Source: Pseudacidovorax sp. RU35E
GTDB lineage: Bacteria > Pseudomonadota > Gammaproteobacteria > Burkholderiales > Burkholderiaceae_C
DNA length: 64,000 nt
NCBI RefSeq assembly: GCF_900156165.1
Contig: NZ_FTMY01000018.1
Span: 1-64,000 of the forward strand
Reading direction: 5' to 3'
In this document: piece by piece, positions 40,312-51,914 of the stretch
Layout of the letters: each line of letters begins with the position of its first letter
How positions within the stretch are numbered: position 1 is the stretch's first letter
Position numbers and translations under genes: made by a program
The notes under the pieces: model-generated
The model's input: only the letters and a program-made list of their open reading frames with translations
What the model was told of the DNA's origin: nothing
Databases searched by the model: none

Positions 40312-40442
40312 GGGTGTGTATGCAGAATGCGCTGCAACTTTGCATCTGCAAAAACGAGCTTGCCGAGAGACGCTGGCGCCGCGAAGCGTAGGAACAACGC
40401 CTGCCCGTCACCAGGAATGCCGCCTCGCGAGCACGTTCCTGT

Positions 40443-41042
40443 TCAACGCTCCCGGCGGAACACGACCAGCAGGTTGTTGGCCGGCATGGACACCCGTTCC
40501 ACCCCGGCCAGCCCAGCTTTCGCCGCCTCGGCCTGGACGGCCGCCAAGTCACGCAGTCCCCACGCCGGATCGCGGCGACGCAGGTCGGCGTCGAAGGCCG
40601 CGTTGCTGGGCGCCAGAGGCTCGCCGTCGACCACATAGGGGCCGTAGAGCACCAGCAGCCCACCCGGCTGCAGCGCCCGGCCCGCGCCGCGCATCAGCCC
40701 GGCGGTGCAGTCCCAGGGCGAGATGTGGATCATGTTGGCGCAGTACACGGCGTCCAGGCTCGCAGGCGCAACGGGCCACGCTTCACGCACATCCAGCGCC
40801 ACCGGCGCCAGCACCTGCGGCATGTTGGCCGTGCGCACCGCGATGGCGGGCAGCAGGGCGGCGTCGGGCTCGGTGGGCAGCCAGCGCCAATCGGGCAGTG
40901 CGGCGGCGAAGTGCGCCGCGTGCTGGCCGGTGCCCGCAGCCACCTCCAGCATGTGGCCACGCACCGGCAGCAGACGAAGCAGCTCGGCCAGGATCGGTCC
41001 CTTGTTGCGCTCGGCCGCCGGGCTGGTGATCAGGCCCGGCAT
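40443..41042 (-). CDS. DUF938 class I SAM-dependent methyltransferase-like protein
   Basis: A 199-residue DUF938 protein: SPAAERNKGPILAELLRLLP at the start, the SAM-binding loop MLEVAAGTGQHAAHFA at 32-47, LPTEPDAALLPAI and VYCANMIHISPWDCTAGLM. The family is widely conserved and has a methyltransferase fold; its substrate is not established. It follows no operon clearly, being 32 bp downstream of the thiolase stop on the same strand, so cotranscription with the thiolase pair is likely. Confidence 0.85.
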   Translation of the reverse strand: MPGLITSPAAERNKGPILAELLRLLPVRGHMLEVAAGTGQHAAHFAAALPDWRWLPTEPDAALLPAIAVRTANMPQVLAPVALDVREAWPVAPASLDAVYCANMIHISPWDCTAGLMRGAGRALQPGGLLVLYGPYVVDGEPLAPSNAAFDADLRRRDPAWGLRDLAAVQAEAAKAGLAGVERVSMPANNLLVVFRRER

Positions 41043-41073
41043 GGCGTCGCCCTCGCCTGTCTGCGCATCCGCG

Positions 41074-42261
41074 TCACACGCGCTCGAAGATGGCGGCGAT
41101 GCCCTGGCCGCCGCCGATGCACATGGTCACCAGCGCATAGCGGCCCTGCACCCGGTGCAGCTCGGCCAGCGCCTTGACGGTGATGATGGCGCCGGTCGCG
41201 CCCACCGGATGGCCCAGCGAGATGCCCGAGCCATTGGGATTGACCTTGGCCGGGTCGAAGTCCAGCTCCTTCATCACGGCGCAGGCCTGGGCGGCGAAGG
41301 CCTCGTTGGACTCGATGACGTCCAGGTCGCTCACCTTCAGGCCGGTGCGCGCCAGCACCTTGCGCGTGGCCGGCACCGGGCCGATGCCCATGTACGCGGG
41401 CTCCACGCCCGCATGGGCATAACCCACCAGGCGCGCCAGCGGCTTGAGCCCCAGCGCCTTGACGCGCTCGCCTTCGGCCAGCACCACCGCGCCGGCGCCG
41501 TCGTTGATACCCGAGGCATTGCCGGCGGTGACCGTGCCGCCCTCCTTCTTGAAGGCAGGCTTCATGCCGGCCAGCACCTCGACGGTGGTGGACGCCTTGA
41601 CGTGCTCGTCGGTGTCGAAGACGACCACGCCCTTGCGGGTCTTGATCTCGACCGGGACGATCTGCTCCTTGAAGCGGCCCGCGGCGATGGCGGCGGCGGC
41701 GCGGCGGTGGCTCTCGGCGGCCAGGGCGTCCTGCTGCTCGCGCGTGATGCCGTGGCGCTCGGCCACGTTCTCGGCCGTGATGCCCATGTGGATCTTCTGC
41801 CAGGGGTCGTGCAGGATGCCCAACATGTAGTCGACCAGCTGCACGTCGCCCATGCGGGCGCCGTAGCGGGCAGCGGTGTCGAAGTACGGGCCGCGGCTCA
41901 TCGACTCGGAGCCGGCGCCGATGGCGATGTCGCAGTCGCCCAGGGCGATAGCCTGCGCCGCCGACACGATGGCCTGCAGGCCCGAGCCGCACAGCCGGTT
42001 CACGTTGAAGGCCGGCGTCTCGATGGGGCAGCCGGCGTCGATGGCGGCCACGCGGCTGAGGTAGGCGTCCTTGGTGTCGGTGGGAATCACGTTGCCCATC
42101 ACCACATGGCCGATGGCGTCGGGCGCCACGCCGCTGCGGGTCAGGGCCGCCTTGACGGCGGTGGTGGCGAGCTGGGTGTTGGGCACGTCCTTGAGGGCGC
42201 CGCCGAAGGTGCCGATGGCCGTGCGGGCGGTGCTGACGACGTAGATGTCGCGTGGGGTCAT
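41074..42261 (-). CDS. Acetyl-CoA C-acyltransferase (beta-ketothiolase)
   Basis: A 395-residue thiolase. Nucleophilic Cys91 sits in NRLCGSGLQA. The catalytic His is in NPNGSGISLGHPVGATGA and the second Cys in MCIGGGQG, all intact. ATG 42261 has GAGG 8 nt upstream. It condenses or cleaves acyl-CoA: either acetoacetyl-CoA formation for polyhydroxybutyrate or the last step of beta-oxidation. The N-terminal RTAIGTFGGALKDVP and the MSRGPYF segment resemble BktB/PhaA-type biosynthetic thiolases. The paired crotonase gene 40 bp upstream favours fatty or aromatic acyl-CoA degradation. Confidence 0.92.
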   Translation of the reverse strand: MTPRDIYVVSTARTAIGTFGGALKDVPNTQLATTAVKAALTRSGVAPDAIGHVVMGNVIPTDTKDAYLSRVAAIDAGCPIETPAFNVNRLCGSGLQAIVSAAQAIALGDCDIAIGAGSESMSRGPYFDTAARYGARMGDVQLVDYMLGILHDPWQKIHMGITAENVAERHGITREQQDALAAESHRRAAAAIAAGRFKEQIVPVEIKTRKGVVVFDTDEHVKASTTVEVLAGMKPAFKKEGGTVTAGNASGINDGAGAVVLAEGERVKALGLKPLARLVGYAHAGVEPAYMGIGPVPATRKVLARTGLKVSDLDVIESNEAFAAQACAVMKELDFDPAKVNPNGSGISLGHPVGATGAIITVKALAELHRVQGRYALVTMCIGGGQGIAAIFERV

Positions 42262-42301
42262 GGTGAAGTCCTCGTCGTGAAAGTCGAAAGCGGGCGGCGG
42301 A

Positions 42302-43087
42302 TCAGCGGCCCTGGAAGGCGGGCTTGCGCCGGGCGAAGAAGGCGTCGACGCCTTCGCGGAAATCGGCGGTGGCGGCGCAGGCCTGGAAGGCGGCCTCCTC
42401 GGCCGCCAACTGTGCCGGAAGATCGCGCTCCACACTGCCGCGCAGGAGACGCCGCAACTGGCCCAGCGCACGGGTGGGGCCGGCGGCCAGCCGCTGCGCC
42501 AGCGCCATGGCCTCGGCCGGCAGCGCGTCGGCCTCGACCACGCGGTTGATCAGGCCCATGCGCTCGGCCGCCTCGGCGTCGAGCATGTCGCCCAGCATCG
42601 CGATCTCCAGCGCGCGGCGCAGGCCCACCCAGCGGGGCAATGCCCAGGAGGCGCCCACGTCGCAGCTGGCGCCGATGTTGACGTAGGCCAGGTTGAAGCG
42701 GGTGCCCTTCGCCGCGAGCACGAAGTCGGCCTGCAGCATGAGGCTCAGGCCCGCGCCGGCCGCCACGCCGTGCACCTGGGCGACGACGGGCACGTCGAGC
42801 GTGGCGAGCAGTTGCAGCGCCTCGTGCAGCGGCCCGATCAGCGCGGCGGCGCCGCCCTGCGGGTCGGCCGACAGCACCGCCAGGTCGCCACCCGCCATGA
42901 AGCCCTTGCCCTCGCCGCACAGCAGCAGGGCCCGTACGCCCGGATCGGCGGCCAGCCCCCGCACGGCCGCCAGGAAGGCCTGGGCCATGGGCACGTCGAT
43001 GGCATTGAGCGCCTGGGGCCGGTTGAAGCGGAGGATGGCCACCGCGCCTTCGCGCGAGGCCAGCAGGGGAGATGCGTCGTCGCTCAT
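42302..43087 (-). CDS. Enoyl-CoA hydratase/isomerase family protein
   Basis: A 261-residue crotonase: AILRFNRPQALNAIDVPMAQAF, oxyanion segment KGFMAGGDLAVL, second site VHGVAAGAGLSLMLQADFVLAA, and AYVNIGASCDVGASWALPRWVG, where PaaG/PaaB-type isomerases keep an Asp. The Glu residues of classic hydratases are not at the usual places, so an isomerase-type reaction is more likely. It is first in a two- or three-gene operon with the thiolase. Confidence 0.85.
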   Translation of the reverse strand: MSDDASPLLASREGAVAILRFNRPQALNAIDVPMAQAFLAAVRGLAADPGVRALLLCGEGKGFMAGGDLAVLSADPQGGAAALIGPLHEALQLLATLDVPVVAQVHGVAAGAGLSLMLQADFVLAAKGTRFNLAYVNIGASCDVGASWALPRWVGLRRALEIAMLGDMLDAEAAERMGLINRVVEADALPAEAMALAQRLAAGPTRALGQLRRLLRGSVERDLPAQLAAEEAAFQACAATADFREGVDAFFARRKPAFQGR

Positions 43088-43291
43088 GCTCGTTTATCTC
43101 CGATGAAGGATGCCCGCTGCCGGCGATGGACGGGCGGGCCGCCGGATTCTAGGGACGGCCCCCTGCGGCGCGCGCCCCGGCACCGCGGCGCCGCGCCGGT
43201 CGCCGATGCCGGCCACGCGTCACCCATGCCGGAGCGCGGCGGGCGCGCCGCACAATGCGCGCACTTCCACTTTCCCGAAGAGCCAACGCCC

Positions 43292-44074
43292 ATGCTCACC
43301 CGTCGTTTCTTCTCCCTCGCGGCCACCGCCCTGGTCGCCGGCCTTACGATGATCTCGGCCGCCCATGCCGGCCCGCGCCTGGACCGCGTGCTGGACACCA
43401 AGGTGCTGCGCGTCGGCACGCCCGGCGACTACCGGCCCTTCGCCATCAAGACCGGCGACGGCTACTCGGGCCATGACATCGACCTGGTCGAGCGCATGGC
43501 CAAGGAGCTGGGCGTTCGCATCGAATGGGTGCCCACCACCTGGCCCAACCTGCTCAAGGACATGCAGGCCGACAAGTACGACCTGGCCGTAGGCGGCATC
43601 ACCCGCAATGTCAACCGCATCCGCGTGGTGGCGATGCTCCCGGGCTATGCGCCCTTCGGCAAGGTGGCGCTGGTGCGCGCGGCCGACAAGGCCAGGTTCA
43701 CCACGCTCGAATCGCTCAACCAGCCCGGCGTGCGCATCATCAAGAACCCCGGCGGCACCAACGAGACCTTCGTGCTGGAGAACCTCAAGGCCGCCCAGGT
43801 CAGCACCCACGAGAAGAACGCCGAGATCCCCGCGCTGATCGCCGAGGGCAAGGGCGATGTAATGATCACCGAGACCTACGAGGCGCTGGTCTACGCCAAG
43901 GCCGACCCGCGCCTGCATGCCGCCTTCATCGACGCACCGCTGACGCCCCCGAGCAAGCTGGGCTTCATGCTGCCGGCCGACGACACCGACTATCTGCGGG
44001 TGATGAACTTCGTCTGGGACCAGTTGGAGACGCGCGGCGCGCTCAAGCAGGCCGCGGACAAGTGGTTGAAATAA
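43292..44074 (+). CDS. Periplasmic solute-binding protein, cyclohexadienyl-dehydratase-like
   Basis: 260 residues. A signal peptide (MLTRRFFSLAATALVAGLTM, cleavage after A-H-A) precedes a family 3 periplasmic domain: VLRVGTPGDYRPFAIKTGDGYSGHDIDLVERMAKELG, DLAVGGITRN, KNPGGTNETFV and GDVMITETYEA. The 'RVGTPGDYRPF' and 'NPGGTN' segments recur in PheC, a periplasmic cyclohexadienyl dehydratase that turns prephenate or arogenate to phenylpyruvate or phenylalanine. No permease or ATPase is adjacent, which fits an enzyme rather than a transporter subunit. I cannot decide between them. Confidence 0.75.
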   Translation: MLTRRFFSLAATALVAGLTMISAAHAGPRLDRVLDTKVLRVGTPGDYRPFAIKTGDGYSGHDIDLVERMAKELGVRIEWVPTTWPNLLKDMQADKYDLAVGGITRNVNRIRVVAMLPGYAPFGKVALVRAADKARFTTLESLNQPGVRIIKNPGGTNETFVLENLKAAQVSTHEKNAEIPALIAEGKGDVMITETYEALVYAKADPRLHAAFIDAPLTPPSKLGFMLPADDTDYLRVMNFVWDQLETRGALKQAADKWLK

Positions 44075-44251
44075 GGATCGCCCCCAGGCTTCGCGCTTCG
44101 CGCTCCGCCAACCCCCTCGCGGGGGCACATCCGGCGGCCCGGCAAAGCCGGTTCCGCGGATGTCCGCGCATGGCCTGCTCCGCGGCCTTCTGAACGGCCA
44201 GCAGCGGGGGTGCCGTCGGCGGCGGCGTCCTGAGTCGCCCGGCGACCCGGG

Positions 44252-45598
44252 TCAGGCCAGCGCCGCCTCCACCGCCAGCCCGGCCGCTGCCAGCCGCGCA
44301 TCGTCGCCGCGCACCGAGGCCAGCATCAGCCCCACCGGCAGTTCGCCCGGCGCCTGGCAGGGCAGGCTGAAGGCGCAGCCGTCGAGGAAGTTGATGGCGA
44401 AGGTGTTGCGCAGCAGCAGGCCATTCGCCTTGAAGAAAGCCTCGTCGCTGGCCAGCAGCTCAGCGATGGGCGGCGCGGTGATCGGCACCGTAGGACAGAC
44501 CAGCGCGTCGAAACCCTGCAAGGCCGCCTCCATGCGCGCGATCCAGGTCCGGCGGCCGTCCTGCATGGCGATGTAGTCGGCCGCCCCCACCGACATGCCC
44601 AGGTCGATGCGGGCCGCCACGCGGGGGTCGTATTCGGCTCGCCGTGCGCCGATGCGATGGCGGTGCACCGCCGCAGCCTCCACCGGCGAAAAGCCCCCGG
44701 GTGCGTTGATGCGGGCGATCTCGGCCAATCCCTCCAGCGGCACTTCGGTCACCAGCGCCCCTGCGGCCGACAGGCGCGACAGCGCACGGTCGAAGGCGCG
44801 GGACACGGCCGGCTCGACGCCGTCGAACATGAGCGAGGTCGGCACGGCCAGGCGCAGCCCGGCGACGCTGTCGCGCCGACGCAGGACCAGCGGCGCGTCG
44901 GCGATGGCAGCGTCCAAGGCCAGGCAATCCTCGACCGTGCGCGCCATGGCGCAGACGGTATCCAGCGAGCGGGCCAGCTCGAAGGCCCCGTCCCGCGGCG
45001 TGCGCGACTGCGTGCTCTTGAACCCCACCAGGCCGCACAGCGCGGCCGGGATGCGGATGGAGCCGCCCGTGTCCGAGCCCAGCGCACCCACCGACAGCCC
45101 GAGTGCCACCGACACCGCGGCGCCGCTGGAGGAGCCGCCGGGAATGCGCGCCACCTGCGCATCCGCCGGATTGCGCGGCGTGCCGTAGTGCGGATTGATG
45201 CCCACGCCGGAGAAGGCGAACTCGGTCATGTTGGTCTTGCCGACGATGGCGGCGCCCTGGAGCCGCAGCCTCGCCACGGCGGCTGCGTCGTGGGTGGCTG
45301 GAGGCTCGCCCTGGCAGGCCACCGAGCCGGCCAGCGTGACCTCGCCCGCCACGTCGTACAGATCCTTGACAGACACCGGCAGCCCGGCCAAAAAGGGCAT
45401 CGGCACGCCTGCGGCCTGCATGGCATCGGCATGGCGCGCGGCCGCCCGCGCGGCGTCGGGATAGAGGCGGGTGAAGACGTGGCCCGCGGCCGGCGCCGAG
45501 GCGCCTTCGAGCACCTGCTCGACCAGCGACGCATGCGTCAGGGCGCCGCCAGCGAGGCGCCGGCGCAGTTCGGGGATGGGAGGAAGCGCGGAGGTCAT
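44252..45598 (-). CDS. Amidase (amidase-signature family)
   Basis: 448 residues with the complete Ser-cisSer-Lys triad: Lys78 in LPVSVKDLYD, cis-Ser156 in RIPGGSSSGAA and nucleophile Ser180 in GSDTGGSIRIPAA. ATG 45598 is used because the family N-terminus (ELRRRLAGGALTHASLV) follows. It hydrolyses a carboxylic amide in the cytoplasm; homologues include AtzF-like, GatA-like and indoleacetamide hydrolases, and gatBC are absent, so it is not GatA. Substrate unknown. Confidence 0.88.
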   Translation of the reverse strand: MTSALPPIPELRRRLAGGALTHASLVEQVLEGASAPAAGHVFTRLYPDAARAAARHADAMQAAGVPMPFLAGLPVSVKDLYDVAGEVTLAGSVACQGEPPATHDAAAVARLRLQGAAIVGKTNMTEFAFSGVGINPHYGTPRNPADAQVARIPGGSSSGAAVSVALGLSVGALGSDTGGSIRIPAALCGLVGFKSTQSRTPRDGAFELARSLDTVCAMARTVEDCLALDAAIADAPLVLRRRDSVAGLRLAVPTSLMFDGVEPAVSRAFDRALSRLSAAGALVTEVPLEGLAEIARINAPGGFSPVEAAAVHRHRIGARRAEYDPRVAARIDLGMSVGAADYIAMQDGRRTWIARMEAALQGFDALVCPTVPITAPPIAELLASDEAFFKANGLLLRNTFAINFLDGCAFSLPCQAPGELPVGLMLASVRGDDARLAAAGLAVEAALA

Positions 45599-45649
45599 GC
45601 GGGCGTTTCTAGCACGCCCCGGCGGCGGGCCGCGCGCCCGCAAGGATGC

Positions 45650-46000
45650 TCAGTCGTCGCGGCCGACCGGACGGGCGCTGACGTCGCTCACGTCGGCATT
45701 GAAGCCGCGACGGCCGGCAGGCACCAGCTCGCCGCGGGCCCGCGCGGCCATTTCGTCGGCCGCGGTGCGCTCGGGCTTGCGGGCCTCGGCCGCGGCGCGG
45801 AAGCGCTCGAAGCCGGCCCGCGGATCGAAGCGGCTGCCGAACACCGCCGCACCCAGGGGCGACACGGGCTTGCCCGTCAGCCGCGCCCACAGGCTCCGAA
45901 CCATCAGCACGGCCGCCAGCAGCAGGGCTGCGACGGCGAGGCTCGCCGCAAAGACGAGGCCGATGAGCACGAGGACGATTCGGATCAGAAAGTTCATCAT
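45650..46000 (-). CDS. Small membrane protein of unknown function
   Basis: A 116-residue protein. One long hydrophobic region at residues 3-35, perhaps two short helices, then a charged cytoplasmic or periplasmic tail (FERFRAAAEARKPERTAADEMAARA). It starts with two ATG codons. Similar short membrane proteins occur beside amidase or clpB in Comamonadaceae, but I know no function. Confidence 0.55.
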   Translation of the reverse strand: MMNFLIRIVLVLIGLVFAASLAVAALLLAAVLMVRSLWARLTGKPVSPLGAAVFGSRFDPRAGFERFRAAAEARKPERTAADEMAARARGELVPAGRRGFNADVSDVSARPVGRDD

Positions 46001-46151
46001 GAAAGCTTAGGCGAAGGCGGAAACCTGTGGTTCCCGCATCGATACGAATTGAAAAGAAGCGGCAGGAGACTCGCGTGCGCGCAGGGCGCAGATGCACGAA
46101 GGCCTGCGCCTTCAAAGGGCGCAGGCCTCGTGTGGGCGCCAGGCGCTGCGA

Positions 46152-48773
<2,622 letters not shown>

Positions 48774-48801
48774 GGTGGTGAAAAACCTCCGGGTTGACGG
48801 G

Positions 48802-48830
48802 GAGATTGGGCTGCGGCGGAGCGATTCAAG
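48802..48830 (-). promoter_or_regulatory. Sigma-32 heat-shock promoter of clpB
   Basis: On the minus strand, CTTGAAT (48830-48824) and CCCAATCTC (48810-48802) are separated by 13 bp, close to the sigma-32 consensus CTTGAAA-N13-CCCCATNT. It lies 29 bp before the clpB start. Confidence 0.75.
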
Positions 48831-48972
48831 ACCTAGGCGGGCACATCTCTTGCGTTGGCTCAAACCTCTCGCATGATCCATTGGTGAAACCATGGATCAT
48901 TCCTTCAACAAACGCGTGATTCCCCTCGCCCCGTTGCGGGTACGCTCGCTTTTTTCCTCGGAGTTCTGCCCC

Positions 48973-49962
48973 ATGTCCTTGCCTTCTGTCTTTCGTCCGG
49001 GCCTGATGCGCCGCACCTTCGCATTGGGCGCGCTGCTGGTCGCCGCCGGCCTCGCCCAGGCCCAGTCGACCGGCCCGATCCGCCTGCTGGTCGGCTTTCC
49101 GGCTGGCGCCGGCACCGACGCGCTGGCCCGCACCATCGCCGACAAGCTCAAGGACGAACTGGGCGCGCCGGTGGTGGTGGAGAACCGGGCCGGCGCGGGC
49201 GGGCAGATCGCCGCGCAGTACCTGAAGACCGCACCGGCCGACGGCCACGTCTTCTTCGTCTCGCACGACCACACGATCTCGATCCTGCCGGCCGTGACCA
49301 AGAACCCCGGCTTCAACCCCGCCACCGACTTCACGCCGGTGGCCGGCATCGCCACCTTCTCCAACGTGCTGGCCGTCTCAGGCGGCACGCCCGCCAAGAC
49401 GATCCAGGAATACGTCCAGTGGGTGAAGACCAAGAAGGACGGCAAGGACTCCATCGGCGTGCCCGCGCCGGGCTCGATCCCGGTCTTCCTGACGCAGCTG
49501 ATCGGCAAGAAGTACGGCATCGACGTGCAGGCCGCGCCCTACCGCGGCGGCGCGCCCCTGCTGGCCGACATGATGGGCAACCAGATCGCCGCCGGCATCG
49601 CGGGCGTGCCCGACCTGATGGAACTGCAGCGCACCGGCAAGGTCCGCGTGGTGGCCGCCATCGGCGCCAAGCGCGACCCGCTGCTGCCCCAGGTGCCCAC
49701 CTTCACCGAGCTGGGCTTCGACAACCTCGACGACTATCCCTGGTACGGCGTCTTCGCCCCCGTGGGCACGCCCCAGCCCGTCATCGACAAGTTCAGCGCG
49801 GCGCTGCAGAAGGTGCTGGCCCAGCCCGAGACCAAGAAGAAGCTGGTCGACATGGGCCTGCATGTGAACTATGAGCCGCAGGGCCAGTTCGCCGGGCGCG
49901 TGCGCAGCTACACCCAGACCTGGGAACGCATCATCAAGGACAGCGGCTTCCAGCCGCAATGA
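48973..49962 (+). CDS. Bug-family tripartite tricarboxylate transporter receptor
   Basis: A 329-residue periplasmic binding protein. A signal peptide (RRTFALGALLVAAGLAQA) precedes the Bug fold: IRLLVGFPAGAGTDALARTIADKL, VVVENRAGAGGQIAAQYLKTAPADGH, PYRGGAPLLADMMGNQIAAGI and LLPQVPTFTELGF. All diagnostic loops, including P-A-G-A-G and the N-R-x-G-A-G-G loop missing from the pseudogene at 8.2 kb, are present. Bug receptors bind carboxylates such as citrate, aspartate or glutamate; no TctA/TctB genes are adjacent, which is normal for orphan Bug genes in this group. Divergent from clpB. Confidence 0.92.
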   Translation: MSLPSVFRPGLMRRTFALGALLVAAGLAQAQSTGPIRLLVGFPAGAGTDALARTIADKLKDELGAPVVVENRAGAGGQIAAQYLKTAPADGHVFFVSHDHTISILPAVTKNPGFNPATDFTPVAGIATFSNVLAVSGGTPAKTIQEYVQWVKTKKDGKDSIGVPAPGSIPVFLTQLIGKKYGIDVQAAPYRGGAPLLADMMGNQIAAGIAGVPDLMELQRTGKVRVVAAIGAKRDPLLPQVPTFTELGFDNLDDYPWYGVFAPVGTPQPVIDKFSAALQKVLAQPETKKKLVDMGLHVNYEPQGQFAGRVRSYTQTWERIIKDSGFQPQ

Positions 49963-50022
49963 GCGCACGGGGCCCGCGGGGCCGCGTGCCCACGGGCCCG
50001 GGCCGCGTGCCCGGCGTCGATC

Positions 50023-50053
50023 AGCCCCTCGGCCGCGCGCCGCGGGGCTTTTT
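50023..50053 (+). terminator. Rho-independent terminator
   Basis: AGCCCC pairs with GGGGCT, with an inner GGC/GCC stem, followed by TTTTT. Ends the Bug receptor transcript; it converges with moaE. Confidence 0.8.
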
Positions 50054-50088
50054 CATTGCGTGCGGCGGTCCGTCGCAGCAATGCCCGC

Positions 50089-50568
50089 TCATGCGTTGGT
50101 CAGCTGCAATCCCCAGCGCGCGAGCGCGGCGTCGTCGCTCACCCGCGCGTCGACCCAGCGGGCACCGTCGGGCGTGGATTCCTTCTTCCAGAACGGGGCC
50201 TGCGTCTTGAGGTAGTCCATCAGGAATTCGCAGGCCTGGAAGCTCTGGCCGCGGTGGGCCGAGACCACCGCCACCATCATGATCTGCTCCTCGGCCTGCA
50301 AGGGCCCGACGCGGTGCACAACGCGCGCCCCAAGGATGTCGAAGCGGCGATGCGCCTCGTCGATCATGGCCTCGATGGCGGTCTCGGTCATGCCGGGATA
50401 GTGCTCGAGTTCCATGGCGGCCACGGCGGAACCCGCGTTGTGGTCGCGCACCGTACCGACGAAGGCACAGACGGCACCGACGCCGGCATTGCCCGCACGC
50501 AGTTGGGCCACCTGGGCAGAAAGGTCGAAGTCCTCGGTCTGGATGCGAACGCGTGGGGCAGCTTTCAT
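50089..50568 (-). CDS. moaE: Molybdopterin synthase catalytic subunit
   Basis: A 159-residue MoaE. Diagnostic segments are GAVCAFVGTVRDHNAG, LELEHYPGM-type MELEHYPGMTE, RVGPLQAEEQIMMVAVVSAHRGQSFQACEFLMDYLK and KTQAPFWKKE, with the catalytic Lys121 and Lys128. It transfers sulfur from the MoaD thiocarboxylate to precursor Z, giving molybdopterin. Its partner moaD is 1.3 kb away, separated by a dihydrodipicolinate-synthase-like gene on the other strand. Confidence 0.97.
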   Translation of the reverse strand: MKAAPRVRIQTEDFDLSAQVAQLRAGNAGVGAVCAFVGTVRDHNAGSAVAAMELEHYPGMTETAIEAMIDEAHRRFDILGARVVHRVGPLQAEEQIMMVAVVSAHRGQSFQACEFLMDYLKTQAPFWKKESTPDGARWVDARVSDDAALARWGLQLTNA

Positions 50569-50898
50569 TTGTGCATTCTGCCGTCACCGGTGGCGGCGTC
50601 GCCGCCTGGTGCAGCCACGTCCAGGCGGATGGCGCAGGCTCGCCTAAACTCGCGCCCCATGGCCTCCCACCCCCTGCATACCGTCTTCGCCTGGCATCGC
50701 GTCCAGGCTGCCGGTGTTGCGGTTGCGGTCACGGCCAAAACCAAAAAAGCCCAGCTCATCTGACCGGAGCTGCGGCTGCCGTCGTCGGATGAGCGACACG
50801 GCAGCCTCTGGGCGGCAGCAGCCGCCCTGGTCTCTCCCTGTTGCACGCCTGCGCCGACGGCCTGTCCTCGGTCGAACCCTGCTGTTCAAGGAAAACGC
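50569..50898. other. 330-bp gap
   Basis: No supported gene. A 34-codon frame at 50659-50763 has a start but no SD and no conserved-looking feature. The gap probably holds promoters for moaE and the divergent lyase gene. Confidence 0.45.
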
Positions 50899-51864
50899 GT
50901 GTCTTCTTCCTCTTCCCTCTCTTCGCCCACCCCGGTTCGGGCGCACACCCCCTCGTTGCAAAGTGCCTCGACGAGCGCCCCAGCCACGCCGGACCTCTCG
51001 GGCCTCTGGGTGCCACTGGTCACGCCATTCCGCGAGGGCGCCGTAGACCATGCGGCGTTGGGCGCCCTCGTACGCCGGCTGGCGGCCGAACCCATCGCCG
51101 GCTTCGTGGTCTGCGGCTCGACCGGCGAGGCGGCGGCCCTGAGCGATGCAGAGCAAGGGGCGGTGCTGGCGACGGTTGCCCGCGCCGCACCCGGACTGCG
51201 GCGCGTGCTCGGTGTCTGCGGCCACCACCTGGCCGACACGGCGTCACGGCTGCATAGCCTGCGGGGTGCGGACCTCGCCGGCGTGCTGCTGCCCGCACCG
51301 CTGTACATCCGGCCTTCGCAGGCTGGCCTGGTCGACTGGTTCCTGCAGCTGGCCGATGCCAGCCCCCTGCCGGTCATCGTCTATGACATCCCATACCGCA
51401 CGGGCAGCACCTTGTCCCGTGACAGCCTGCTGGCCTTGGCCGCGCATCCGCGGATCGTGGGGATCAAGGACTGCGGTGGCGATTTCGGCAAGACCCGCGC
51501 GCTGATCGCCGACGGCAGGCTGCAGGTGCTGGCCGGCGAGGACGCCCAGATCTTTCCGACAGTGGCCGAAGGCGGATGTGGCGCCATCGCGGCCTGCGCC
51601 CATGTGCAGACCACCCGGCTGGCCGGGGTCATCGCGCTGCTGCGCGAGGGACGGCTGCCGGAGGCCCGCGCTTTGTGGCAGCCGCTGCTGCCGCTGATCG
51701 AGGGCCTTTTCGAGGAGCCCAATCCGGCGCCGGTCAAGGCGCTTCTTAGCGCCCGGGGCGAAATGGCTGACGAGTTGCGCACGCCAATGACCACCGCGGG
51801 TGTGGCGTTGAAGGCCAGGCTGCTAGCGCTGGACCAAGCGCTGTCTGCGTGCCCTGGCGCCTGA
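50899..51864 (+). CDS. Dihydrodipicolinate synthase family lyase/aldolase
   Basis: A 321-residue TIM-barrel of the DapA/NAL family. Catalytic residues align with E. coli DapA at a constant offset: Thr75 (CGSTGEAAAL), Tyr162 (VYDIPYRTG), Arg167 and Schiff-base Lys190 (VGIKDCGGD). Family length is normal except for a ~29-residue Ser/Thr-rich N-terminal extension beginning at GTG 50899; no alternative start lies inside it. It could be a second DapA or a related aldolase. The conserved Arg fits 4-hydroxy-tetrahydrodipicolinate synthase. It lies isolated between molybdopterin genes. Confidence 0.85.
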   Translation: MSSSSSLSSPTPVRAHTPSLQSASTSAPATPDLSGLWVPLVTPFREGAVDHAALGALVRRLAAEPIAGFVVCGSTGEAAALSDAEQGAVLATVARAAPGLRRVLGVCGHHLADTASRLHSLRGADLAGVLLPAPLYIRPSQAGLVDWFLQLADASPLPVIVYDIPYRTGSTLSRDSLLALAAHPRIVGIKDCGGDFGKTRALIADGRLQVLAGEDAQIFPTVAEGGCGAIAACAHVQTTRLAGVIALLREGRLPEARALWQPLLPLIEGLFEEPNPAPVKALLSARGEMADELRTPMTTAGVALKARLLALDQALSACPGA

Positions 51865-51874
51865 GCGGCACCGC

Positions 51875-51906
51875 CCGGGCCGTGCGCATGGAGCGCTGCG
51901 GCCCGG
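51875..51906. terminator. Hairpin between convergent genes
   Basis: CCGGGCCG and CGGCCCGG pair over a 16-base loop in the gap between the lyase gene and moaD. No T run; possible bidirectional end. Confidence 0.35.
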
Positions 51907-51914
51907 TTCGGCGC

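Noticed and set aside
50659-50763. 34-codon ORF after moaE
   Set aside because: No SD, no recognisable feature.
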